Assembly: GCA_020631075.1 (NCBI GenBank)
Contig: JAHDHX010000003.1
Span: forward strand, 1 to 64,000
DNA length: 64,000 bases
DNA from: Candidatus Altimarinota bacterium
Lineage (GTDB): Bacteria; Patescibacteriota; Gracilibacteria; UBA4473
Reading direction: 5' to 3'
The stretch's first letter is position 1, and each line of letters begins with the position of its first letter. The translations under genes were made by a program, and so were the position numbers. Positions 28,874 through 38,129 of this stretch are shown piece after piece. The notes beneath the pieces were generated by a model. The model worked only from the letters and a program-made list of their open reading frames with translations. It did no database searches and had not been told where the DNA came from.

Positions 28874-30118
28874 CTAATCTGACGGGCTGGCCTTCTTAAG
28901 CTCGGCGTCGAGCCCTGCGGCGTGCGTCAGGGCGGCGACGTTGCCCCGTGTGAAAAAGCCTTGGAAATTATGACAGCGCTGGACGTATTCGGTGATCAAA
29001 AACGAGTAGGGGGACGTCTTGGAGAAGATTTGTTTGAGGTCGGGGATGTCTTTGCATTCGCCAAAAATCTTGGCCAGGAACGGGATGCCGTTGTCCTCAA
29101 GATTGCCGACGACGTAGTCGATGTTTTTGGTGCCGTCGGGGCGGGCGCCGTCATTCACGGCGAGGGCCATGTGGTGCATCCTGCGGCCGAAGTTGCGGAC
29201 GAAATTTTCGGTCGGGGAGGGGCGGCCGACGATGGAATTGACGTAGTAGGGGGTGTTGTTGGCGGTGAAGACCTTGGCGGGTGACTCCAGCTCGCCGCTG
29301 TCGGGGTTGCGACAGATGTTGGTGGAGGAGTTTTGCTCGTCGATGCTGTAGGCCCCCCAGAAGTAGTAGTTGGTGAGGCTGGCGAACTCTAAGATGGCGT
29401 GCTCGCGGTCGCCGCTCAGCACACGGGTCGCGAGGTGGTCGAGCCCTTTGACCAAGCCTGTAATTTCTAGCATTTGCTGGGCGTGGGCGGCCTTGGTGAT
29501 GGGTTCGAGTTCGGCTTCGGTGAGGGTGAAAGGCTCCCCCAGCCCCAGGGCGTCGAGGTCGAGGAGGTCGGTGCTGGTGTAGCCGACCATGTTATTCGTG
29601 TAGTAGCTGATCTCGGTGAAGGCGAAGTGCTCGTTGGCCATCAGCTGGTTAAACTTGGGGGTGGTGAAGCGAAATTCTTCGGCCTTAAGCAAGCCGACGG
29701 TCTCGCTTAAATCTTTGGTGTAATAGAGCTCGCCGATGTATTTGACATTGGGTTTCTCACTCGCGCGGGCAAAGCCCTTGTTTATGCCCGCAAACTTGCC
29801 GCTGTAGGCTGTGTCGCGGGGCTCGAGGATGAAGAAGTCGGGCTGGGTGTCGGAGACGCGCATAATAAAGACATTATGGCTGGCCCCACGGTAGCACCGT
29901 AGCAGGCGGTGGCTGGACATGAGGGTCATCTCGGCGATGTATTGCAGGGCCTCGCCCGGTTCGACCTGGATCACTACGGCGCGCATCTCCCCCACCAGTT
30001 GCTGCAACCCTGAAGCCTCCTTACGGGTGTAAATCTTGTAGAGGTACTCTTCAAAAAAGGGCGAGTTTTGCTTGTCGCCGTGTCGTTGGTGGTCAGCCAA
30101 GGGTGTGGTGGGGGCCAT
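28874..30118 (-). CDS. 4-hydroxyphenylpyruvate dioxygenase-like VOC protein
   Basis: 414 residues. The C-terminal half follows the HPPD pattern: DLKQIFSKTSPYSFLITEYVQR followed by NFQGFFTRGNVAAL corresponds to 'lkQiFsk...FeiIqR...GFg.GNf.aLf'. Three candidate iron ligands are present in order and spacing: His in KGLDHLATRV, His in MHHMALAVNDG, and Glu in ITEYVQR. NLEDNGIPFLAKIF matches the usual Y/L-x-x-L-x-x-x-GI-F stretch. The N-terminal half also fits a degenerate VOC module (GASHNVFIMRVSDTQPDFFI). Activity on 4-hydroxyphenylpyruvate is unproven; no other tyrosine-catabolism gene is seen nearby. Confidence 0.65.
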   Translation of the reverse strand: MAPTTPLADHQRHGDKQNSPFFEEYLYKIYTRKEASGLQQLVGEMRAVVIQVEPGEALQYIAEMTLMSSHRLLRCYRGASHNVFIMRVSDTQPDFFILEPRDTAYSGKFAGINKGFARASEKPNVKYIGELYYTKDLSETVGLLKAEEFRFTTPKFNQLMANEHFAFTEISYYTNNMVGYTSTDLLDLDALGLGEPFTLTEAELEPITKAAHAQQMLEITGLVKGLDHLATRVLSGDREHAILEFASLTNYYFWGAYSIDEQNSSTNICRNPDSGELESPAKVFTANNTPYYVNSIVGRPSPTENFVRNFGRRMHHMALAVNDGARPDGTKNIDYVVGNLEDNGIPFLAKIFGECKDIPDLKQIFSKTSPYSFLITEYVQRCHNFQGFFTRGNVAALTHAAGLDAELKKASPSD

Positions 30119-30518
30119 GGGCAGGGGGGTGAATTACACGGTAATGTATAATGATTTGGGGGAAACGGGGGAAGGGGAAGCGAAGGAAATGAGGTGGGGG
30201 GTCGTCGCTGGGTGATTTCGCCGTGGGTCGCTCATCGCTCCCGACTGGCTCAATCACCGCTCCTCTTTCCTCGGCGATCGCTCGGCTATGAGCCACACAG
30301 CGCGATCACCTCGGATATCTGAAACAGACAACCTGGCACCTTAAATGCTGTCGCCGCGGTTTGTCCTCCCTTTGGTCGGACGGCACGCTGGCGACGCATT
30401 CGCTTTTGTGCTTGGTGGACTCGCGCAGGGAACCGCTCTGGGACAGTTTCGGGGGCATGGCTAGAATGAGTGCTTGCCTCCTTCTTAATTCTTCTCAAGC
30501 CAACTTGCTAACAGTGCC
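30119..30518. other. gene-free stretch
   Basis: About 400 bp between the dioxygenase gene's start and the murE stop. It is rich in CGCTC-type repeats (30205-30290), but no gene, tRNA or clear terminator was found. It should contain the promoter of the dioxygenase gene. Confidence 0.4.
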
Positions 30519-31829
30519 CTAAACAGAATTATCTTTTTGCTGAAATGTAATGATTTCATTGGCCACGACTCGATCGTCAAACTCGATAACTTTGTCACCG
30601 ATGGTTTGAGTGCCTTCGTGGCCGCGACCAGCGATGAGCACGCAGTCTTCGGGCTCGGCGCAGGCGACGGCGTAGCGGATAGCCTCGTACCGATCTTCGA
30701 TCTCGAAAAAGCCTTGGCCTTCGTCACGCGTGACGACCTCCTTAATGGCGGCGGCGATTTCTTTGGGGTTTTGGTCGTAGGGGTCGTCGGTCGTGAGGAT
30801 GAATTCTTGTGCGAAGTTTTGGATGATCTTGGCTGATGCTTGCAGGTTTTCAACTGAACGGCCGCCTGCGCCCCCCCAAACCACCATCAGCTTGCCGGTG
30901 GTCAGCTGTGCGAGCATACTCAGCACAGATTGCAGGGCGGAGGGTTTGTAGGAAAAGTCGACAATGACGGGGAAATCTTGGCCGGCTTCGATGTATTGCA
31001 GGCGGCCTGGCACGCCAGGGAAATCCTCGAGGCAGGCTTGGATCTGCTCTATCCGCACCCCGTGTGACAGGGCGACTGCGCTGGCGCAGAGGACATTTTG
31101 CAGGTTGTGAACGCCCGTGAGGGGGACGGTGATCTGGGCTTGGTTATTGGGTAGGCGCAGGGTGAAGCGTAGCTGGCCATGCTGGTAGCCGATATTTTCG
31201 GCCTTGTAGTCTGAGGTTTTTTTGAGTGAGAAGGTCCACTTTTTGTCGGAGTTGATCTGGTCAAAAATCTCGAACCGAGGGTCGTCACGGTTGAGGATTG
31301 ACATCTTTTCTATGCCTGGTTTGCGCTGGGCGGAGTTGGTCATACGGAACAGCTGGGATTTAACCCGAACGTATTCGGCGAAGGTGCCGTGGTAGTCGAG
31401 GTGCTCGTTGTCGTAAATATTAGTCAAAACGGCGGTGTCTATGTTTACGTTTTTGATGCGGTCCTGGTCGATGGCATGGGATGAGACTTCGATGACGAGA
31501 ATCTTGCAGCCCTTTTGCACCATCTTGCGGATGAGTTTTTGGGTGGTCCAGGGGCGGAGGGTGGTGCGGAGGGTTTTATTGGGGTAGGCGGCTTCACCGA
31601 TATTGATCTGGACGGTGGAAATAGACCCACACATGATGCCAGCGGACTGGATGATGTGGTGGATCATCTCGACGGTGGTGGACTTGCCCGAGGTGCCCGT
31701 GACGGCGATGACCCTGAGCTGGTCAGAGGGGTTGCCGAACCGTAGCGCGGCGACCTGTGACGCGACGCTGTAGTAGAGCTTGCGCAGGCCTGAGTCTTGC
31801 GGAATGAGTGTGCGGAGTATCTGTAACAT
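30519..31829 (-). CDS. murE: short MurE-type UDP-MurNAc-tripeptide ligase
   Basis: 436 residues from the ATG at 31829; the frame is open further upstream through the tRNA-Ile region, which is not coding. The ATP-binding motif is VTGTSGKSTTVEMIHH, the Mur blocks are VIEVSSHAIDQDRI, DNEHLDYHGTFAEYVRVK and ILNRDDPRF, and the C-terminal block is GAGGRSVENL with AGRGHEGTQ. The usual N-terminal UDP-binding domain is mostly missing. The amino-acid selecting loop reads TTDDPYDQNP, not the DNPR of diaminopimelate-type enzymes, so lysine or another residue may be added. Confidence 0.85.
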   Translation of the reverse strand: MLQILRTLIPQDSGLRKLYYSVASQVAALRFGNPSDQLRVIAVTGTSGKSTTVEMIHHIIQSAGIMCGSISTVQINIGEAAYPNKTLRTTLRPWTTQKLIRKMVQKGCKILVIEVSSHAIDQDRIKNVNIDTAVLTNIYDNEHLDYHGTFAEYVRVKSQLFRMTNSAQRKPGIEKMSILNRDDPRFEIFDQINSDKKWTFSLKKTSDYKAENIGYQHGQLRFTLRLPNNQAQITVPLTGVHNLQNVLCASAVALSHGVRIEQIQACLEDFPGVPGRLQYIEAGQDFPVIVDFSYKPSALQSVLSMLAQLTTGKLMVVWGGAGGRSVENLQASAKIIQNFAQEFILTTDDPYDQNPKEIAAAIKEVVTRDEGQGFFEIEDRYEAIRYAVACAEPEDCVLIAGRGHEGTQTIGDKVIEFDDRVVANEIITFQQKDNSV

Positions 31830-31923
31830 CTTGTCTATTGTACTGCACTGACGCTGGTTTTGCCACTGCATCGCGGCTGCTTTCTGTCGGCTACTCTCTC
31901 TGGGCGCACTCTGGGTTCTTTGG

Positions 31924-31951
31924 TTGACAGCCTGTTTTGCTTCGCTACATT
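31924..31951 (+). promoter_or_regulatory. putative promoter of tRNA-Ile
   Basis: TTGACA at 31924-31929 and TACATT at 31946-31951 are separated by 16 bp. The tRNA begins 37 bp further on. The rest of the murE-tRNA gap shows nothing else. Confidence 0.5.
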
Positions 31952-31988
31952 CGCTCTCGCTTTGTGTGGGGGCAAAGATTGACATATC

Positions 31989-32065
<77 letters not shown>

Positions 32066-32069
32066 CTCC

Positions 32070-32094
32070 CCTCTTTTTGATTAGAGGTTTTTTT
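32070..32094 (+). terminator. intrinsic terminator of tRNA-Ile
   Basis: CCTCT (32070-32074) pairs with AGAGG (32083-32087), followed by seven T residues, five bases after the tRNA end. Confidence 0.7.
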
Positions 32095-32225
32095 ATTGAG
32101 GACGGTTTGGTGGATTTAGGGCGAGAACCATGTTTTTCTCCAAATTTCAGAATTCTCCTCATTTTTGGGCGATTTTTTCTTTGGTGGTCTTGTTTTTAGG
32201 GGGTTCCTCGCTAGTGTCCTGTGTG

Positions 32226-33590
32226 ATGTTGTTTTCTTCTTTTGCTTTCATCTGTGCCTTCTTGCCTGTGGTGGTGGCGGGGTACTTCACCCTGGCACGC
32301 GTGCGGCCACAGTGGCTGATGGGGTGGCTGACGCTGGCGTCGTTGTTTTTTTATGGGTTTTGGAAGTGGGAATATGTGCCCTTGATCCTTCTGTCGGTGG
32401 GGGTGAACTATGCGCTGTCGGTGCAGTTGCAGGGGGCGAAAAAGAAGTGGCCGCTGCTGACGCTGGGGATCCTCTTTAATGTGGGGTTGCTGGGATTTTT
32501 TAAGTATGTGGATTTCTTTCTGGAAAATTACTTTGCGGTCACGGGGGCCACTGACGGCCAGTTGCTGGGGGTGATCCTCCCTCTGGGGATTAGTTTCTTT
32601 ACGTTTCAGCAGATAGCGTATCTGGTCGATGCGGCCCAGGGAAAAGTGGAGGAATTTTCATGGTTGCGGTACACGACGTTTGTGACGTTCTTCCCGCAGC
32701 TGATAGCGGGGCCGATCGTCCACCATGCGGGGATGATGCCCCAATTTGCCACCCCTGAAAACCAACGGGTAAACTGGCACAACATTGCGCTGGGGGTGAC
32801 GATCTTTGCTTTTGGGTTGGGGAAGAAGATCTTAATTGCGGATAACCTCAGCCCTGAAGTGGCGGCGGGGTTTGCGGATGTGGGGGCGCTGTCGGTGCTA
32901 GAAGCGTGGCAAACGGCGCTGGCATATGCGGGGCAGCTGTATTTTGATTTCAGTGGGTACACGGACATGGCCATCGGGGCGGCGTTGCTGCTCAATGTTC
33001 GGCTGCCGTTTAACTTTAACCAGCCGTATACGGCGACGTCGCTGCAGGACTTCTGGCGGCGGTGGCACATGACGCTGACGCAATTTTTAACCGAATATAT
33101 CTACTTCCCGCTGGGGGGCAGCCGCAAGGGAGTGATACGTACATACCTCAACATCTTTCTGGTGTTTTTGATCTCTGGGTTTTGGCACGGGGCGGGGTGG
33201 ACATTTGTGCTGTGGGGGGTGGCCCACGGGGTGTGGATGATGCTCGAGCGGGTGGTCAAACGGTGGGTAACGGTGCCCGACGTGCTGGGGTGGGCGGTGA
33301 CGATGCTGTTTGTGCTCAGTAGTTGGGTGGTGTTTCGGGCGCCTGACCTGGCCACGGCCCAGACGATGCTGCTGAAAATGTGGACGCCTGAGCTGAGCTG
33401 GGAAACGGTGATGGGGGTCGGGAGTGGCTTGGGGCTGACGTACATCATCGGGAAGATAGCGCTGGACGCGCCGCAGATATGGGAGCGGTTTAAGCCAAAT
33501 TTCTGGTGGGGGGTGAGTACGATTGCCCTGTTTGTGGCCAGTATGATCTCGCTCAATAAAGCGACTGAATTCCTTTACTTCCAATTTTGA
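32226..33590 (+). CDS. MBOAT-family membrane O-acyltransferase 1 (AlgI-like)
   Basis: About 454 residues from the ATG at 32226; the start MLFSSFAFICAFLPVVVAGY aligns with the start of the paralogue at 36686, so an ATG at 32130 is rejected. About ten membrane helices. MBOAT landmarks are LPLGISFFTFQQIAYLVDA, TFFPQLIAGPIVHH, the DFSGYTDMAIG block, DFWRRWHMTLTQFL, and the catalytic-His segment SGFWHGAGWTFVLWG. It should transfer acyl groups, usually acetyl, across the membrane to a surface glycan, as AlgI, PatA or DltB do. Its stop overlaps the next ATG (TGATG). Confidence 0.94.
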   Translation: MLFSSFAFICAFLPVVVAGYFTLARVRPQWLMGWLTLASLFFYGFWKWEYVPLILLSVGVNYALSVQLQGAKKKWPLLTLGILFNVGLLGFFKYVDFFLENYFAVTGATDGQLLGVILPLGISFFTFQQIAYLVDAAQGKVEEFSWLRYTTFVTFFPQLIAGPIVHHAGMMPQFATPENQRVNWHNIALGVTIFAFGLGKKILIADNLSPEVAAGFADVGALSVLEAWQTALAYAGQLYFDFSGYTDMAIGAALLLNVRLPFNFNQPYTATSLQDFWRRWHMTLTQFLTEYIYFPLGGSRKGVIRTYLNIFLVFLISGFWHGAGWTFVLWGVAHGVWMMLERVVKRWVTVPDVLGWAVTMLFVLSSWVVFRAPDLATAQTMLLKMWTPELSWETVMGVGSGLGLTYIIGKIALDAPQIWERFKPNFWWGVSTIALFVASMISLNKATEFLYFQF

Positions 33591-34936
33591 TGAACTCCGC
33601 GCAACGCTATGGGCTCTGGGTGCTGGGGATCGGCTTCACGGTGGTGGCACTGGTGATGGGGTTTTGGGTGTGGGCGTATCACCAGATCTTGGACTACCCA
33701 CGGATGACCAACTCAATGAAGTATGAGGTGACAAAAAACTTGCCTGATGACTTCCCGCGGGCGGTGATCATTGGGGATAGTCGGGGGCTGGACATCAACC
33801 CGCTGGTGATAGAAGAGGTGACGGGGGAGAAAATCTACAACCTGTCGGCGGATTCGGGGAAGCTGATCTATGCGTACTATACGCTCAAACGGCTGATAGA
33901 GCAGGATGCGATCGATAAGGTGTATATGCAGTTTCCTGAATTCCTCGTGCGGGGGGAGGCGCTGTACACCGGGTCGCTGGGGACGATAGTGAGTCGGTAT
34001 AGCTTTGACCGTGCGGACGTGAAAGACCTCGACCAACATCTGCCTGGGATATATGACAAGTGGAAGAATATGCAGTTTCTGGGGCCTGAGTACTTCCGAC
34101 TGGATGTGTGGCGAACGCTGAGAAAGCAACCGTATAAGATTTTTGAAATACCCTTCGACAAGGAGATCTATATGAACACGGTTAAGCACTTCCGTGGGTT
34201 TCGGATGCGGCACAAGGACCAAAACAAGGGGTACTCGCAGATAGTAAACACGGAGAATGGGCTGATATATGACTGGAGTGAGGTGGATGATAAAATTAAC
34301 TATAAGCACGAAACGAACAACAACAACGTGGCGTATGAAGAAATCTGGGGGACTTACACCAAGAAGCTCATTGACCTGCTGGAAAGCAATGACATTGAGT
34401 ATACGGTATTCTTAGCGCCTTACCCGAAAGAGAAAGCGGGGCAGGCGGTGAATCTGGGGTTTAAGCCCGACAACCAAGCGGCGCTGGTGGGACTCTTCCC
34501 CAAAGAGCGGGTGAAAACCAAGGCGCTGGTGATGCCGAATGATCGGTTTCGGGATTTCTCGCACCTGAACTATCGCGGTTCGGAGAAGTATTCGCAGTAT
34601 GTGGCTGAATACATCGTGCAAGGGAAGGAGCCGAACCCGAAGAAATACCAAACGGTGGAGTTGCAGGTGAAGTGGGAGGGGGAGGCGGATACGCCGTACT
34701 TTGAGGCGGTGCGGGCGGCCGAGGAAGCCCGCACGAAAGAAATACAACAGCTGAAAGGGGAAGCGAGGAAAATAGAAAAAGCGGCGGAGAAAGAAGTCAA
34801 AGAGCTGCAAAAGCAGTGGGAGAAGGTGAAGATTGAGTTTACCTCGCCCGAGGTGAATGAGCCCCAGCCCGTGGCCCCACCGAAACCCGTGGAACCTGCG
34901 GGTGAGGCGGCCCCTGCCGCGGGCGAGGAGGCCTAA
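33590..34936 (+). CDS. SGNH/DltD-like partner of MBOAT 1
   Basis: 448 residues from the ATG at 33590 that overlaps the MBOAT stop. One N-terminal membrane anchor (VLGIGFTVVALVMGFWVW). The SGNH nucleophile block is RAVIIGDSRGLDINPLV, and a C-terminal D-x-x-H-like block is FRDFSHLNYRGSEKY. The Ser and His positions suit a hydrolase or acyltransferase working outside the membrane, as AlgJ, AlgX and DltD do with MBOAT partners. The last ~100 residues are a charged coiled coil (ARKIEKAAEKEVKELQKQWE) and a Pro/Ala tail missing from the paralogue. Confidence 0.75.
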   Translation: MNSAQRYGLWVLGIGFTVVALVMGFWVWAYHQILDYPRMTNSMKYEVTKNLPDDFPRAVIIGDSRGLDINPLVIEEVTGEKIYNLSADSGKLIYAYYTLKRLIEQDAIDKVYMQFPEFLVRGEALYTGSLGTIVSRYSFDRADVKDLDQHLPGIYDKWKNMQFLGPEYFRLDVWRTLRKQPYKIFEIPFDKEIYMNTVKHFRGFRMRHKDQNKGYSQIVNTENGLIYDWSEVDDKINYKHETNNNNVAYEEIWGTYTKKLIDLLESNDIEYTVFLAPYPKEKAGQAVNLGFKPDNQAALVGLFPKERVKTKALVMPNDRFRDFSHLNYRGSEKYSQYVAEYIVQGKEPNPKKYQTVELQVKWEGEADTPYFEAVRAAEEARTKEIQQLKGEARKIEKAAEKEVKELQKQWEKVKIEFTSPEVNEPQPVAPPKPVEPAGEAAPAAGEEA

Positions 34937-35107
34937 GCAATGGGTCGGGGGCGGTGAGGGGGGTGTCCCTTACACATATGCTACGTCTACTCATGTCTAA
35001 TGCTCCTAAAGACTTTTACGCCTCGCCCTTGACCACGCTTGCTCTCCCCTCCCCTTCAATTCCTTTCCAAAAAACTTTCACATCTTTCTCTCATCCCCTC
35101 TAAGCAC

Positions 35108-36664
35108 ATGAAAAAACTATCGACGCTGACACAAAACTCGCACTGGTGGCTGGCCCTCGGGGGGATATGGCTGGTGGGGTTCCTGATGTTGTACTTTGAC
35201 CTCGGGCAGCACCCCAACGGCCTGAACTGGGATGAGGCGGTGAATGCGCGAGATGGGATACGGGCGTGGTATCTGGGGGATTATCGGGCGTTTTATGAGC
35301 ATAACTTTGGGCGGGAGGGGTTCTTTGTCTGGCTGACCTCCTTTATGAACGCCTTTCTGGAGCCTTCGGTGCTGGCGGTGCGGTTGCCCTCGACCCTGCT
35401 GGGGACGGGCACCCTGCTGGCGCTGCTCTTCGCCGTGCGGGAACTGTGGCGGCCGAACCAGTCGCCCGAAACTGAGGCCGAAAAGGCGGCCGACGTCGCC
35501 CACACCCAAACGGGGATGCAGATGGCGCTCATTACGCTGGTGCTGGTGGCGGCGAGTTATTGGTTTGTGATGTTTTCGCGGTTTTCGTATCGGATCATGC
35601 CTGATGTGTTTTTTGCGGTGCTGAATGTGTGGCTGGTGTCGAAGGCCTTCCGCAAAGAGAGCCACTGGGGCTGGAGCGTGGTGGGGGGGCTGATGTGTGG
35701 GCTGGGGCTGTATGGGTATGGGACGTATAAATTCATGGTGTTTCCGCTGGGGGCGTTGCTGCTGTTTCGGCGGCCGTCGCTGCAAAAGGTGCTCGTCATG
35801 GGGGTGGCCGCCCTGGCCGCGGCGGCACCGCTGCTGCGGGTAATGGTGTTTGAGCCTGAGATTTTCTTTACGCGGTACCGCGCGCTGAGCGCCCCGACGG
35901 CGGCGCCGATCACGCCGTATCATCATAATTTTGTCCAATTGTTGCGCTTGCTGTTTGTGGAGGGGGACGCCTTTCCGCGGCGGAATCTGAACTCTTACCC
36001 GCAACTGAACCCCATCGCAGGGGTGCTGACACTGCTGGGGTTTGCGCAGTGTGTGTGGTTTGCCTGGCGCCAAAAAGCCGACGCGTGGCTGCCGCGACGC
36101 ATAGCCGTGGTGCTGGCGCTGTGGTGGGGGGCGATGTTTATCCCCCATATGGTGGTGATGATGGGGAAAGCCCAAGCGGTGCGCTCGATTGGTTTGTTGA
36201 TGCCGTCCTACTTCCTGGCGGGGGTGGGCGCGGTGGCGGTGTATCGTCAGCTGCGCGTGGGGTCGTTTCGGCAGGGGCTGGCGGTGATGCTGGGGGCGTT
36301 TCTGTTTGTCTCGACGGGGTGGCAGTACCACTACATGCTGCGGAACAGTGACAAGGATATTTTCCAATCGACGTATAACGCCTCGGCCAAGGCACTGGGG
36401 GAGGCGTATCGGCGGGGGGAAACGGTGGCTTTTGTGTACAAAAAGCGGGCCAAGGAGTCGATGGGGGAAGAGAATATCTTGGATCTATTTCGGTACTATA
36501 TGCTGGACCTGGACGGGACGAAGCTCGATGAGGTGATGATAGACCCGAAAAAGCTGAAAGAATATTATAAGCAAAACCCTGAGGCGTTTTTTGTCGCGAG
36601 TAAGAAGTACCTCAAGGATTTGGAGCGGTTGAAGATCCCGCAGGAGCAGATACAGGTGTGGTAG
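35108..36664 (+). CDS. GT-C fold membrane glycosyltransferase (PMT/ArnT-like)
   Basis: 518 residues from the ATG at 35108. The first periplasmic loop contains LNWDEAVNARDGIRAWYLGD, the acidic motif after helix 1 that defines GT39/GT83-like enzymes; NFGREGFFVWL follows as in the family. About ten membrane helices, then a soluble tail of about 90 residues. It probably moves a sugar from a polyprenyl phosphate carrier to a protein, lipid or glycan outside the membrane. It lies between two MBOAT-SGNH cassettes and may build the glycan they acetylate. Confidence 0.82.
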   Translation: MKKLSTLTQNSHWWLALGGIWLVGFLMLYFDLGQHPNGLNWDEAVNARDGIRAWYLGDYRAFYEHNFGREGFFVWLTSFMNAFLEPSVLAVRLPSTLLGTGTLLALLFAVRELWRPNQSPETEAEKAADVAHTQTGMQMALITLVLVAASYWFVMFSRFSYRIMPDVFFAVLNVWLVSKAFRKESHWGWSVVGGLMCGLGLYGYGTYKFMVFPLGALLLFRRPSLQKVLVMGVAALAAAAPLLRVMVFEPEIFFTRYRALSAPTAAPITPYHHNFVQLLRLLFVEGDAFPRRNLNSYPQLNPIAGVLTLLGFAQCVWFAWRQKADAWLPRRIAVVLALWWGAMFIPHMVVMMGKAQAVRSIGLLMPSYFLAGVGAVAVYRQLRVGSFRQGLAVMLGAFLFVSTGWQYHYMLRNSDKDIFQSTYNASAKALGEAYRRGETVAFVYKKRAKESMGEENILDLFRYYMLDLDGTKLDEVMIDPKKLKEYYKQNPEAFFVASKKYLKDLERLKIPQEQIQVW

Positions 36665-36685
36665 GGATATTATTTATGCGCAATT

Positions 36686-38129
36686 ATGCTCTTTAATTCG
36701 TTTGATTTTCTGTTTCTCTTCTTGCCGGTGGTGGTGGCGGGGTTTTACCTGCTGCGGATGCTGCCGATGCGCTGGCCACAGCAGCTGTGGCTGGTGGGGG
36801 CGTCGTTGTATTTTTATTCGTTTTGGGAGGTTGATTTTTTGCCCGTGTTGCTGGCCAGTCTGGGGGTGAATTATCTGGTGTCGCGGGGGGTCGACCGCTG
36901 GCGGAGTTGCTGGTTGCTGGTGCTGGGGATTGCTTTCAATGTTGGGTTGCTGGGGTACTTCAAGTATGCGGATTTTTTCATTGCACAGGTCAACGCCCTG
37001 TGGGGGACAAAACACTCGTTTTGGAACTTGGCCCTGCCGCTGGGGATTAGTTTTTATACGTTTCAGCAGATTGCCTTCCTCGTGGATGCGTATCGCGGGA
37101 AAGTCCCCCGCACAGTCGGGGCTGAGCTATGTGAACTTTGTGACGTTTTTCCCGCAGCTGATAGCGGGGCCGATCGTGCACCATGCGGAAATGATGCCAC
37201 AGTTTGCAGATCGGAAGCCCATCGACTGGCGGTTGATCCACTTGGGGGTGTTTTTGTTTGTGGTGGGGTTGAGTAAGAAAATCCTCGTGGCGGACTGGCG
37301 GAGTGAAGTCGTGGTGTTTGCCTACAAAGACCTGGCGGGGCTGTCGACCGTGGAGGCGTGGGTGACGGCGCTGAGCTATAGCCTGCAGCTGTGGTTGGAC
37401 TTTAGTGCCTACACTGACATGGCGCTCGGGCTGGGGATGATCTTTGGCATTCGGCTGCCGTTTAATTTTAACCAGCCGTATCGGGCGCTGGATATTCAGG
37501 ATTTTTGGCGACGGTGGCACATGACGCTGACGAAATTTCTGACGGAGTATGTGTACTTCCCGCTGGGGGGGAGCCGTATGGGGGCGGTGCGGACGTACGG
37601 CAACATTATGGTGGTTTTTGCGGTGAGTGGGTTCTGGCACGGGGCGGGGTGGACGTTCATCCTGTGGGGGTTGGCCCATGGGGTGGCCAGCTGTGTGCTG
37701 CGGCTGTGGCGAGCGTGGGGAGCAGTAACCCTGCCACGGGTGGTGGCGTGGGGGGTGACGTTTTTGTTTGTGGTGAGCACGTGGGTGCTGTTTCGGGCGG
37801 AGACAGTGGAGCAGGCGCTGACGCTGCTGCGGACGATGTATCTGGGGGGAGAGACCTGGGTGGGGACGGGCCTGTGGGAGGAGTTTGTCGTGGGGGAGCT
37901 GAAGTGGATGGACGACAAGGTGCTGGGGCCAACCCGTGCGAAAGCAGTGCTGGGGGGGCTGGTCGTGGCGGCGGTGTATGGGGTGGGGCGGTTTTGGCGG
38001 TTTGACGCGCCGAAGCTGATCGAGCGCTGGCGGCCCGGGCTGCTGACCACGGTGACGATCTGTGTGATGCTTTCACTGAGTTTGATCTATATGCAGAAAG
38101 CCTCTGAGTTCCTTTATTTCCAGTTCTGA
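36686..38129 (+). pseudogene. MBOAT O-acyltransferase 2, frameshifted at a C-run
   Basis: The gene is whole except for one extra base. It opens as MLFNSFDFLFLFLPVVVAG and is in frame to YRGKV; the remainder (AQSGLSYVNFVTFFPQLIAG onward) is in the +1 frame. Removing one C from the run at 37105-37109 joins them and restores the paralogue's alignment. All later MBOAT blocks are intact: WLDFSAYTDMALG, DFWRRWHMTLTKFLTEY, and SGFWHGAGWTFILWG. It may be a sequencing or assembly error, a phase-variable run, or +1 slippage at CCC-C. The intact rest argues against long decay. The stop overlaps the next ATG. Confidence 0.85.

Noticed and set aside
32130-32225. Earlier ATG for MBOAT 1
   Set aside because: The paralogue begins at the position matching 32226, and the extra residues have no counterpart.
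35117-36367. 416-codon minus-strand frame opposite the glycosyltransferase
   Set aside because: His/Pro/Gln/Arg-rich composition is the mirror of a GC-rich membrane gene; no motifs.
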